A stretch of 52,070 nucleotides of DNA from positions 1 to 52,070 of the forward strand of contig JACRLM010000062.1 of assembly GCA_016235255.1 (NCBI GenBank). Reading direction: 5' to 3'. How positions within the stretch are numbered: the stretch's first letter is position 1; each line of letters begins with the position of its first letter. The DNA is from Nitrospinota bacterium (GTDB taxonomy: Bacteria; Nitrospinota_A; UBA7883; JACRLM01). This document shows positions 25,822 to 32,993 of the stretch, one piece after another. The position numbers and the translations under genes are program-made. The notes beneath the pieces are model-generated. The model saw nothing but the letters and a program-made list of their open reading frames with translations, made no database searches and had not been told where the DNA came from.

Positions 25822-26748
25822 ATGCTTCCAGTAGCTTCACAATTGTCGCTTGGCACGTTGGCCGCCTTTAACAGGGTGTGCCAGACCTCGAAGAGCTTGA
25901 TCGCCGGAATCGACACAAACAGCGACAAGTCCATATCTTCAAGTGAAGCTCCATCGGATTTCGCCGATATTCTTTCGAGCATTGACACGGACAGCGACGG
26001 GGCCGCCAATTCAAAAGAGCTCACCGACGCTTATCTGGGCAAGTATCCGGATTCGCCGGCGAGCGGCTACGCTTCAAACATGGCGTCAAGCCAGAGCGCA
26101 TCCACCGCAAGCACGGCAGACTCAGGTTCATACACCGATTCCCAGCAGGCATCACAACAGGCGGCAAGCGCATCCGCCTATCGCGCCATGGCCCCCGGCG
26201 TTCCGCCCATAAGCGAAATGATCGCCAAAAAAGACACCGATTCGGACGGCGCCCTTTCCTCCGGGGAACTTGGGCTGGACTCATCCGTATTCTCGCGGGT
26301 GGACTCCGATGGCGACGGAAAGGCGACCGGGCAGGAGCTTGCCGGCGCGTTGGGCGTGAAGAACGGCGCAGCTTCCATGATCTCGCAAAAGGACACGGAC
26401 AAAGACGGCGGACTTTCCTCAAGCGAACTGGGGATTGATTCGGCCGTGTTCTCCACCATAGACACCAATGGCGACGGAGTGGCCAGCCAGGGGGAGCTTA
26501 TCGACGCCTATAACGCCCGGCAGGCGGACATGAAAAATAAAATCTCGGCACTGGACACCAACGCCGACGGTTACCTTGCCGCCGATGAACTGAACGCGGA
26601 TTCAACAACGTTTAACGACGCGGACAAGAACGGGGACGGTAAAATAGACAATGCCGAATTCGGGATATCGTTCAAGACGCTGGAGCAGTATACGTCCACG
26701 GCGTACAGCGAATCATCGAAGGGATCTACTGTGTCCGCCACAGCGTGA
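25822..26748 (+). CDS. Protein with eight EF-hand-type calcium-binding loops
   Basis: The start at 25822 is supported by AGGAG eight bases upstream. The 308-residue protein has no classical signal peptide. Eight DxDxDG-like loops begin near residues 31, 55, 138, 161, 181, 204, 225 and 248 (for example DTNSDKSISSSE, DSDGDGKATGQE, DKNGDGKIDNAE), so most form tandem EF-hand pairs. A low-complexity Ser/Ala/Gln linker at about 75-125 separates the first pair from the other six. It probably binds several calcium ions and may be a calcium sensor or a matrix/secreted protein; a leaderless export route would be needed for the latter. It sits between two polysaccharide-locus genes, convergent with the flippase, and has its own sigma-54-type promoter. 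Confidence 0.88.
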   Translation: MLPVASQLSLGTLAAFNRVCQTSKSLIAGIDTNSDKSISSSEAPSDFADILSSIDTDSDGAANSKELTDAYLGKYPDSPASGYASNMASSQSASTASTADSGSYTDSQQASQQAASASAYRAMAPGVPPISEMIAKKDTDSDGALSSGELGLDSSVFSRVDSDGDGKATGQELAGALGVKNGAASMISQKDTDKDGGLSSSELGIDSAVFSTIDTNGDGVASQGELIDAYNARQADMKNKISALDTNADGYLAADELNADSTTFNDADKNGDGKIDNAEFGISFKTLEQYTSTAYSESSKGSTVSATA

Positions 26749-26754
26749 CGGAGT

Positions 26755-26794
26755 GCCGGGGCAAGGCGGTCAACGCTCATCTTTCCCCGGCATG
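26755..26794. terminator. Possible terminator hairpin after the EF-hand gene
   Basis: TGCCGGGG and CCCCGGCA form perfect eight-base arms around a long loop between the convergent EF-hand and flippase genes. There is no T-run, and the second arm lies inside the flippase coding end, so the role is doubtful. Confidence 0.25.
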
Positions 26795-28209
26795 GCCAGG
26801 GCGCGCCGCAGGTTTTTGATTTCCGAAATGGACACTCCCCTTGTCATGAACAGCCCGGCCACATAGACCAACCCGCCAACGGCGGATGCCGCAAGGCCAA
26901 TATGCGGCTTTAGCCAGAGCGCCGCCATAATGCACACCGCCGCCGGAATTCCCGCCTGAGGCGCCCATGACATGAACGAAAACCTCACTCCCTGTTTCAT
27001 CAGGAACGCCACCGCGCACACCGGCATCAGGGTGTATGACGCCAAGGCAAGCCATGAGGCGGCGTGGAATCCGTATGCCGGAATGAACGCAAAGGCAAGG
27101 GCGGCATTGGCCGCAAGAACCACGGCGGCGCACATCACGCTGAATTTTTGCCGGTTCATCGCCACCAGCGCCCCGGAAAGCGGCAAGTCCATCCATAACG
27201 CCGGCAAGGCCCATGCAAGCACGGCCATGGCATAGGCGGAGGGGGCGTACTTGTCGCCATATACAAGCTGGGTCACTTCTCCGGCGAACGCCCACAAAAT
27301 GGCCGCCGCCCCGGCGCTTATGAAGAACATGATCTTCACCGATTCGGAAAGTATCTTCGCCGCCGCGCCAAAATCCTTGTTTATCAGGCGCGACACCGCC
27401 GGAAACACCGCCATGGACAGCGCCATGGGGAGGATCTGGGACTGGATGACAAGGCCGTGCACAGCCTGAAAATAAGCCAGACTCTCCAGGTTTCCAAGCC
27501 ATTTGAGCGCCAGGGTGTTCACGACGAAAAGGTTCTTGTACAGGATCACCGCGAAACCGACCATCATCGAGTGGGCGAAAAACGTCTTCAGATGGTCCTT
27601 GCGCACCAGCGAGAAGTCAACGCGCACCCCGTTTCGCCTCAATATGCCTCCGCCTGCGATAAACTGCGCCGCGTTGGAAAGCAGCGCGGCAGCGAAGAAC
27701 CATTCATAGCCCCCCTTGGCGTATATCACCCCCACGGCCAGTATCCCGATGGAAACGGACTGGATGAACGTCAGTACAGGCATGTAGCCCATCCGCTCAA
27801 TCCCCTGGAGCACCGATTTCTGCAAAAGCGTGTACCCTAGCATCGCCTCCGAAGCCGCGGCAAGAAGGACGATCCATAAAGGGATGGACCCGTTCTCCCC
27901 TATCATCCAAAGCGCGGCGAGCAGCGACGCCGCCAGCAGCGCCATGATCCCCCGCAATGCCGTGGCGGTGGAATATAGGGTGGAAGTGTCGAACGTCTTT
28001 TGAGCGATGTCCCGTGTCAGAATGTTTTGGACGCCAAAATAGCTCAACGCCATCACGGCCGCCGTGAAAGCTCCGATGTATGAATATGCCCCGAAATCCT
28101 CCACCGGAAGGTATCTGGCGATGACCATCAGCAGGGCGAAGGACACCGCTATCTGCAGAACCCGCGCGGCCAGGGCGAAAACAAAATTCCAAAGTATAAG
28201 CCTGATCAT
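26770..28209 (-). CDS. wzx: Wzx-type polysaccharide flippase (MOP superfamily)
   Basis: The 479-residue integral membrane protein has about fourteen hydrophobic helices. It begins MIRLILWNFVFALAARVLQ and continues with ARYLPVEDFGAYSYIGAF, the classic start of the polysaccharide-transport (RfbX/Wzx) family. Later GDKYAPSAYAMAVLAWALP matches the conserved central part. It would flip undecaprenyl-linked repeat units to the periplasm for the Wzy-like polymerase. It is at the far end of the locus, on the minus strand, separated from the other export genes by the lipid-modification operon. The flank after it belongs to a different functional group, so it probably marks the right border of the locus. 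Confidence 0.92.
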   Translation of the reverse strand: MIRLILWNFVFALAARVLQIAVSFALLMVIARYLPVEDFGAYSYIGAFTAAVMALSYFGVQNILTRDIAQKTFDTSTLYSTATALRGIMALLAASLLAALWMIGENGSIPLWIVLLAAASEAMLGYTLLQKSVLQGIERMGYMPVLTFIQSVSIGILAVGVIYAKGGYEWFFAAALLSNAAQFIAGGGILRRNGVRVDFSLVRKDHLKTFFAHSMMVGFAVILYKNLFVVNTLALKWLGNLESLAYFQAVHGLVIQSQILPMALSMAVFPAVSRLINKDFGAAAKILSESVKIMFFISAGAAAILWAFAGEVTQLVYGDKYAPSAYAMAVLAWALPALWMDLPLSGALVAMNRQKFSVMCAAVVLAANAALAFAFIPAYGFHAASWLALASYTLMPVCAVAFLMKQGVRFSFMSWAPQAGIPAAVCIMAALWLKPHIGLAASAVGGLVYVAGLFMTRGVSISEIKNLRRALAMPGKDER

Positions 28210-28394
28210 TTGGACATGTTGCCCGATTCTGTATTTGAATGCAAAAACTTAAGGATAGCCCATTGTCCGGCGCGGGAGGGGCGCCCGGGCTTTTCATTGG
28301 CTTAAAGGTGTATCTGGAATACAAATTCCCCAATTGTCCGGATGGTGTTAAATTTTTCCAAGAGTGGTGTTCACAGATGCTCCCAGAGGATGAT

Positions 28395-28982
28395 ATGACC
28401 ATTTCACATTCAGCCATGCCTGCCGGATCCAGGGCCAAAGCCAAGGATGTTTCCACGCAAAGTCCGCCAAACGTGGACATATCGCTGGTCAAGTCCCCTG
28501 CCGTGGCGGCGCATCTTGGGAAAAAGACCATAATGGACTACGCCGGTTACCTCACAAATCTGGACTCCGGAGGTGACACCGCCCGCGAAAGGCTCATCCA
28601 GGAAGTGGCCATCGAGTATGTGAAGGCAAAACGGGACACCATACTGATCCTGCGGCTCCTTGTGGGGGACTATCATTCGCCCCAGAACATACTGGACGAT
28701 TTTCTGGAAGTGGCGGAGCCAAAGGCTTTTCCCTATCACATATCCCCCACGGCGGTGATAGAGATAGTGAACATCCTGGAAAAAATCTACATGGTGGATC
28801 GCAAGGCGATAGCGGACATAATCCACGCCATACTGGACACCCCCTTTTTCCGGTGCGACATGGACGAGATATTCCGCAAGGCCATTAAGGCATACGTCAT
28901 GCGCGGCGCCAAGTTCGCCGACGCGGTGATGGTCCACTGGGGATTCTGGACGGAGACGTTGCCCGCTTTCACCGACTCATAG
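28395..28982 (+). CDS. PIN-domain-like protein with N-terminal extension
   Basis: The ATG at 28395 follows AGAGGA by four bases and gives 195 residues. Residues 81-180 resemble a type II toxin PIN nuclease. RDTILILRLLVGD parallels the canonical DTNxLLRxLLxD strand, TAVIEIVNILEKIY parallels the central Glu helix, and KFADAVMVHWG parallels the FxDAL helix. The matching acidic residues are Asp81, Glu123 and Asp176. The Asn after the first Asp is Ile here, and a fourth acidic residue is not evident. An 80-residue N-terminal extension of unknown nature precedes it; no separate antitoxin gene is adjacent. It converges with rtcB. The assignment is by pattern and should be treated as provisional. Confidence 0.5.
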   Translation: MTISHSAMPAGSRAKAKDVSTQSPPNVDISLVKSPAVAAHLGKKTIMDYAGYLTNLDSGGDTARERLIQEVAIEYVKAKRDTILILRLLVGDYHSPQNILDDFLEVAEPKAFPYHISPTAVIEIVNILEKIYMVDRKAIADIIHAILDTPFFRCDMDEIFRKAIKAYVMRGAKFADAVMVHWGFWTETLPAFTDS

Positions 28983-29005
28983 GGGCATCGGCGCGGCCGC
29001 CTCTT

Positions 29006-30130
29006 TCAACCCTTGATGTTCACCACTGGTATCAGGTGGTGTTTCACCGTCACCATGTCCGCTTGCAGGCGCATGATCTCGAAAATGTCCTTGTACGCCG
29101 CCGGAGCCTCGTCCAGGGTGGACTGGGCCACCTTGGCGGTTATCCCTTCCAGTTGACGGCGGAAATCGTCCATAGTCAGCTTCGCTTTGGCCTGATTGCG
29201 GCTCAAGGCGCGCCCGGCGCCGTGGGAAGATGAGTTCAGGCTTTTCGGATTCCCTTTGCCCTCCACCACAAAGCTGCCGTCGCGCATGTTGCCCGGAATC
29301 ACCCCGGCCATCCCCTCTTCGGCCTGGGTGGCGCCTTTGCGGTGTATCCACAGCCCGTCCTTTTCCTCGGCGTGGTTGTGGTTTCGGTTGATGAACTCCA
29401 GTTGCTCGGGCGCATCCCCCGGCTTTGCGTAATAATAAATCTCCCGCAACACCCGCTCGATGATTTTCTTCCTGTTTTCCAGCGCGAACTCCTGGCAGAA
29501 CTTCATGTCCGTTATGTAATCGCGCCCCTCGCCGCTTTTGGTGTCAAATCCATAATGCCCCTCTTTGGCCTTTTCCGAGCCGGAGGCAAGCTTCATGTAA
29601 TGCGTCGCCACGGAATGCCCCACGTTCCTGCTGCCGGAATGGACCACCACCCAAAGGTGTTTTTCCTCGTCGTAGCTTAACTCTATGAAATGGTTCCCGC
29701 CCCCCAGGGAGCCAAGCTGGCAAAGTCCGTCCCTGCCGAAGATCTTTTTCAAGGCGGGGGTCATGGGAATATGCTCGTGATTCCATTGCTCCGGGCGTTT
29801 GTTATGCGCAAAGCCTGTGGGGACGGCCCGGTATATGCTCTGGAAAATCTTTTCACGCAGGGGCATGATCTCGTCCACGGTCATCGGGGTCTTCACGGCG
29901 CACATGCCGCATCCGATGTCATACCCCACCCAGGCGGGGAGGATGACCCCCTCGGTTGCCACCACGGCTCCGATGGGAAGCGAATATCCCACGTGCGCGT
30001 CCGGCAGGAGCGCCCCTTTCACCACAAAAGGCTGGTCCATGGCGGAGTGGAACTGCCGAAGAGTCTGGTCGTCCGCCTTTTCGGCGAAAATATTGTAATT
30101 GCGGCTCATCTGGCTTTGTCCATATGGCAA
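29006..30130 (-). CDS. rtcB: RtcB-family RNA ligase
   Basis: About 374 residues carry all RtcB active-site motifs. These are the manganese-binding DIGCGM cysteine, GGGNHFIE, VVHSGSRNVG, the NHNHAE segment and the SSHGAGRALSRNQAK histidine that is guanylylated. RtcB joins 2',3'-cyclic phosphate or 3'-phosphate RNA ends to 5'-OH ends using GTP. It is of the short bacterial type rather than the roughly 480-residue archaeal form. The start may be TTG at 30130, preceded by AAGGAAAGGAT, or ATG at 30109. No RtcA, RtcR or archease gene is next to it. Convergence with the PIN-like gene gives a possible cut-and-repair pairing. Confidence 0.93.
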   Translation of the reverse strand: MPYGQSQMSRNYNIFAEKADDQTLRQFHSAMDQPFVVKGALLPDAHVGYSLPIGAVVATEGVILPAWVGYDIGCGMCAVKTPMTVDEIMPLREKIFQSIYRAVPTGFAHNKRPEQWNHEHIPMTPALKKIFGRDGLCQLGSLGGGNHFIELSYDEEKHLWVVVHSGSRNVGHSVATHYMKLASGSEKAKEGHYGFDTKSGEGRDYITDMKFCQEFALENRKKIIERVLREIYYYAKPGDAPEQLEFINRNHNHAEEKDGLWIHRKGATQAEEGMAGVIPGNMRDGSFVVEGKGNPKSLNSSSHGAGRALSRNQAKAKLTMDDFRRQLEGITAKVAQSTLDEAPAAYKDIFEIMRLQADMVTVKHHLIPVVNIKG

Positions 30131-30168
30131 ATGGTGATCCTTTCCTTATATTGATTATATCCCTCCAC

Positions 30169-30194
30169 CCCGCTGGGCGGGTTTTTAAACATTT
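30169..30194 (+). terminator. Intrinsic-terminator-like hairpin upstream of rtcB
   Basis: CCCGC-TGG-GCGGG is followed directly by TTTTT and, after four bases, a second T-run. In the plus direction this has intrinsic terminator form and would stop transcripts running antisense through rtcB. A perfect TATAAT on the minus strand (30159-30154) lies beside it but lacks a -35 partner. Confidence 0.35.
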
Positions 30195-30265
30195 TTTTGA
30201 AAGCCGTTAAAGTTTCACCCAATGGCGCCGAAAAGACAATCAGGGCGTCACTGTCCATTTGACGC

Positions 30266-30340
30266 CGGTGGTGTCATGTACTTTTGATGGCGGTGGTGTC
30301 ATGTACTTTTGATGGCGGTGGTGTCATGTACTTTTGATGG
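30266..30340. repeat. Three perfect tandem 25-bp repeats
   Basis: Three identical head-to-tail units begin at 30266, 30291 and 30316, followed by a CGGT fragment. The core of each unit is GTGTCATGTACTTTTGATGG. They stop 12 bases before the start of a small gene. Short perfect arrays starting with TGTC are reminiscent of the multiple terminal repeats of IS21-type elements, but no transposase is present. They could equally be protein-binding sites. There are no spacers, so this is not a CRISPR array. Confidence 0.9.
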
Positions 30341-30352
30341 CGGTAACTGAAA

Positions 30353-30712
30353 ATGAGAGTCAGCGTAATGGCCCCGGCCAAGACCGAGCAGCACCCCGCG
30401 TGGGTGAAGCTGTTCGGTTATGTTCAGGCGATGGGCAACTGCGTGATTTCACGCCTGGTGATCCAGGACAGGGTGCCGATCTTCATGGAGCAATCCTATG
30501 AGGACATCAGCCTTTCCGGCAACGGTCACGGGAAGTACAGCCCCGCCCAGCCAGGCCTTGGCTCCTTCCGCGTGATGGAATTCAGCCCCGGATGGTCAAA
30601 ACTGTTCGCCATCGCCACGGACCTTGTCTATTGCGAGTTCCACGACTTGAAGTTTGAGAACGGCGCGCCGACGCATATCGGGAAACTGGTGAACAAGGAG
30701 AAGCTGGTCTAA
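30353..30712 (+). CDS. Small protein of unknown function
   Basis: The 119-residue protein is not recognised. It is a soluble, mixed alpha/beta-looking sequence with an aromatic pattern (WVKLFGYVQAMGNC, FSPGWSKLFAIATDLVYCEF), two cysteines and no signal peptide or membrane helix. The start may be 30353 or the second ATG at 30368; neither has a good ribosome binding site. It begins just after the tandem repeat array, which may form its promoter region. It is isolated between rtcB and the toxin-antitoxin pair and may be accessory DNA. The coding call rests on length and on codon usage similar to the neighbours. Confidence 0.55.
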   Translation: MRVSVMAPAKTEQHPAWVKLFGYVQAMGNCVISRLVIQDRVPIFMEQSYEDISLSGNGHGKYSPAQPGLGSFRVMEFSPGWSKLFAIATDLVYCEFHDLKFENGAPTHIGKLVNKEKLV

Positions 30713-30753
30713 TTAAATCTGTGCCCAGCTACGGCCTCAGAATCCATCCATTC

Positions 30754-31074
30754 TCACGAAAACACGACAGTCATGTGACCGCCATGCCGGCGGTGGGGCG
30801 GGGTCTTCACCACGATCTCTACATCCTTGCCGAGACGGGCGAGGCATTCGAGCATCTTGCTTTCGGATATGCCGCGGAATTTGCCGCGTAGCATGTTTGA
30901 TAACTTGGATTGCGGCATGTTGAGGATTCCAGAGGCTTCCATCTGCGTCAACCCGCGTTTTTTGATGATTTCGCCGATACCAGCCGCCAATCGGGCCTTG
31001 ACGAGCATCTCCCCGGCGTTAGCCATGCCCAAATCGGCGTAAACGTTTTTTGAACCTTCTTCCACATCTTTCAT
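30754..31074 (-). CDS. HigA-type XRE-family antitoxin
   Basis: From the ATG at 31074 the protein has 106 residues. Its helix-turn-helix is at about 35-62 (IIKKRGLTQMEASGI, MPQSKLSNMLRGKF), of the XRE/HTH_37 class found as antitoxins to HigB/RelE-like toxins. The start overlaps the toxin stop by four bases (ATGA) and is preceded by a G-rich binding site. The longer open frame upstream merely reads through the toxin gene and is rejected. The order is toxin first, as in other higBA pairs. It should neutralise the toxin and repress the pair's own promoter. Confidence 0.85.
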   Translation of the reverse strand: MKDVEEGSKNVYADLGMANAGEMLVKARLAAGIGEIIKKRGLTQMEASGILNMPQSKLSNMLRGKFRGISESKMLECLARLGKDVEIVVKTPPHRRHGGHMTVVFS

Positions 31075-31433
31075 TTTTTCCCCCCGGCGTGCTTTGCCGC
31101 CAGCTTCAACCGCTCCATTATCAAGTCCATATCCCTCTTGGGCGTTTCCGCTCCTTTGCGTGATTTCTTCTGGAAGCAGCTCAACACATATACCGCGTTG
31201 GCGAATCGAACCGTGTAAACAGCCCTGTATGTGGCTGCGCGCCAATCTTCCACCACTTCCATTACACCGGCGTTCCCGAAGCCCTTTAACGGCTTTGTCT
31301 GCTCGTGTTTTCCTCCGGTCTGCGCAAGGTAAAGAGCATAACCGAAAGTGTCGAGCACCGGCGCTGGCATTTGAAGGAGGTCCTTCTTTGAGGAACCGAT
31401 CCATATAAGCGGCTTAGGCTCAAAGGCGCTCAT
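31071..31433 (-). CDS. HigB/Gp49-like RelE-superfamily toxin
   Basis: The 120-residue protein matches the phage-derived Gp49-like (DUF891) branch of RelE/HigB toxins. It has a start such as KPLIWIGSSKKDLLQMP, then GYALYLAQTGG, KPLKGFG, YRAVYTVRFANAVYVLSCFQKKS and a C-terminal helix ending in lysines. Such toxins cleave mRNA in the ribosome. Arg and Lys residues of the last strand and helix are present, so it looks intact. It is cotranscribed with the downstream antitoxin through a four-base overlap. Confidence 0.85.
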   Translation of the reverse strand: MSAFEPKPLIWIGSSKKDLLQMPAPVLDTFGYALYLAQTGGKHEQTKPLKGFGNAGVMEVVEDWRAATYRAVYTVRFANAVYVLSCFQKKSRKGAETPKRDMDLIMERLKLAAKHAGGKK

Positions 31434-31474
31434 GAATTAATTATATCCAAATGGAGATAATTGGCAAGCTGTAA

Positions 31475-32155
31475 TCATTCCACCCACGCGCGTTTCAAAA
31501 AGTCCTCCAGTGTCTTTCCCTTTTCATCCTTAAAGACCTCCTTGCGGACGGTTGCCGATAAAATCCTGTCCACCCGGAATGTCCTGAAGTCTTTCCGGAG
31601 CTCGCACCAGGCCGCCAGGGTCCACACCTTCCCCCAGAAATAAAGCCCCAGCGGCCGGATCACGCGGCGGGAACCGGCGCCCTTTTCATCGCTGTACCGC
31701 AGCGCCACCCGCTGGGAGCCGTTTATGGCGGAGTGAAGAACGTCCAGCATTTTGCGAAGGTCATGGCGCTCCGGAAAAGAGAGGGAGAAGACCTTGGTCT
31801 GTTCCAGGCTGTTGGAAAGGTGGGCGGGGAGGACGCTCTGGATTTTGGACAGCGCCATGGCGGCTCCCCGTCCGTGGGCCATGCCGCCCCACGCTTCCAC
31901 CATCCTCGCCCCGATGATCAGCGCGGCGATCTCCTCTTCGTTGAACATCAACGGCGGCAGGTCGTATCCGTTCCTGATGGTGTAGCCGACGCCCGCCTCA
32001 CCCTCTATGGGAACACCGGAAAGGGTGAGGTCGCGTATGTCGCGGTACACTGTGCGTTCGGACACTTCCAGCCGCTCGGCAACTTTGGCGGCGGTGACGA
32101 CACGGCCGGAGCGGAGAAGCTGGACGATCATGAAAAGCCTGTCCGCCCGGCGCAT
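31475..32155 (-). CDS. HTH/WYL-domain transcriptional regulator (YafY family)
   Basis: The start at 32155 has AAAGGGA six bases upstream and gives 226 residues. The N-terminal winged helix is MRRADRLFMIVQLLRSGR, then AERLEVSERTVYRDIRDL. The WYL domain covers about 130-225, with the characteristic IRPLGLYFWGKVWTLAAWCE and FRTFRVDRI. WYL domains sense small molecules or nucleic acid. It lies 11 bases downstream of a VOC-fold gene in one operon. A perfect inverted repeat in the operon's upstream region is a good candidate for its operator. It is somewhat shorter than average for the family (230-330). Confidence 0.9.
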   Translation of the reverse strand: MRRADRLFMIVQLLRSGRVVTAAKVAERLEVSERTVYRDIRDLTLSGVPIEGEAGVGYTIRNGYDLPPLMFNEEEIAALIIGARMVEAWGGMAHGRGAAMALSKIQSVLPAHLSNSLEQTKVFSLSFPERHDLRKMLDVLHSAINGSQRVALRYSDEKGAGSRRVIRPLGLYFWGKVWTLAAWCELRKDFRTFRVDRILSATVRKEVFKDEKGKTLEDFLKRAWVE

Positions 32156-32166
32156 CGTATTCCCTT

Positions 32167-32550
32167 TCAAATGGCGTCGTGAAAGCCCACCTTGTTCCCT
32201 TCCGTGTCCTCGATAAGGACGTAGGAGCCCATGTCCATTGGCAATTCTATTACGGGGCCGAGAACCTTTCCACCGGCTTGCTGCACCCGTTTGATCGCGT
32301 CGTTCAAAAAGCCGTCGGTATTCAGATAGACCACCACGCCGTTTTTCCCCCCGGCGCCCTTTGGGTCTTCCTTCACGCACCCTGTGGTTTCGTTGCAATC
32401 CGAATAAGGGAAAACCGCCATTTTCACCGGCATGGCTTTGTCCGCCGTCAGCTTTGTAGCGAAAACCTTTTCATAGAATTCCACCGCCCGGCCAAAATCC
32501 TTCGCCGGTATTTCAAACCACACCGCTGTGCTTTTCCTTTTTTCCTTCAT
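32167..32550 (-). CDS. VOC-superfamily (glyoxalase/bleomycin-resistance fold) protein
   Basis: The 127-residue protein has the two-fold beta-alpha-beta3 layout. It starts TAVWFEIPAKDFGRAVEFYEKVF and ends VIELPMDMGSYVLIEDTEGNKVGFH. The last part is typical of small bacterial VOC proteins adjacent to YafY regulators. GGAGGATCC precedes the ATG by five bases. VOC proteins bind metals and act on electrophiles or confer drug resistance, but the substrate is unknown here. It is the first gene of a two-gene operon with the WYL regulator. Confidence 0.88.
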   Translation of the reverse strand: MKEKRKSTAVWFEIPAKDFGRAVEFYEKVFATKLTADKAMPVKMAVFPYSDCNETTGCVKEDPKGAGGKNGVVVYLNTDGFLNDAIKRVQQAGGKVLGPVIELPMDMGSYVLIEDTEGNKVGFHDAI

Positions 32551-32601
32551 CGTCGGGATCCTCCATAAGTAATAAGTGTATGCGTGAACTGTAGCGGACC
32601 G

Positions 32602-32625
32602 CTCCTGACAGCGTTGTGTCAGGAG
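32602..32625. promoter_or_regulatory. Perfect inverted repeat, candidate WYL-regulator operator
   Basis: Arms CTCCTGACA and TGTCAGGAG, nine bases each and perfectly complementary, flank a six-base centre. It lies 51 bases upstream of the VOC start on one side and about 90 bases before the CDGSH start on the other. No T-run follows, so an operator is more likely than a terminator. The link to the WYL regulator is inferred from position. Confidence 0.6.
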
Positions 32626-32677
32626 TGTTTGCGAGGGGGATAATTTTTACCTTATGGCGTAAAATCCGGAGGGTGGC

Positions 32678-32683
32678 TATAAT
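32678..32683 (+). promoter_or_regulatory. -10 element before the CDGSH gene
   Basis: A perfect TATAAT 34 bases before the GTG start. The hexamer 17 bases upstream (TGGCGT) is a poor -35, so an activator may be needed. Confidence 0.35.
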
Positions 32684-32717
32684 ACGTCATTCATTCCATA
32701 AAGGGGAGGCTCGGGCC

Positions 32718-32963
32718 GTGGCTCAAGAACCGAAAGTCGTCCAGAAAAAGCCGTTGGTGATGGATATGGAACCCGGGTCATACTGGTGGTGCGCCTGCGG
32801 CCAGTCGAAGAAACAGCCGTACTGCGACGGTTCCCATACCGGGACGGAGATATATCCTAAAGAAGTGCATATAGCGGAGAAGGGAAAGGTTCCCTGGTGC
32901 ATGTGCAAGCACACCAAGACGCCCCCATGGTGCGATGGGGCCCATACGAAGCTTCCGGAATAA
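32718..32963 (+). CDS. Tandem CDGSH iron-sulfur protein
   Basis: The GTG at 32718 with GGGGAGG eight bases upstream gives an 81-residue protein. Two CDGSH-type 2Fe-2S sites are visible: Cys25, Cys27, Cys36 and His40 (CACG then YCDGSH), and Cys61, Cys63, Cys72 and His76 (CMCK then WCDGAH). Each site has the three-Cys one-His ligand set. Such small bacterial proteins bind redox-active, labile clusters and are thought to serve in iron or redox homeostasis. The upstream open frame to 32616 is not needed by the fold. Citrate synthase follows after 30 bases and may be cotranscribed. Confidence 0.9.
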   Translation: MAQEPKVVQKKPLVMDMEPGSYWWCACGQSKKQPYCDGSHTGTEIYPKEVHIAEKGKVPWCMCKHTKTPPWCDGAHTKLPE

Positions 32964-32993
32964 AAACAAACCACACTTTTTGCGGAGCCGGCG

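Noticed and set aside
30266..30340. Tandem array as a CRISPR locus
   Set aside because: Units are contiguous with no spacers and no cas genes are nearby.
30754..31404. Long 216-codon form of the antitoxin
   Set aside because: The first 110 codons are the toxin gene read in another frame; the ATG at 31074 gives a standard-length antitoxin and an ATGA overlap.
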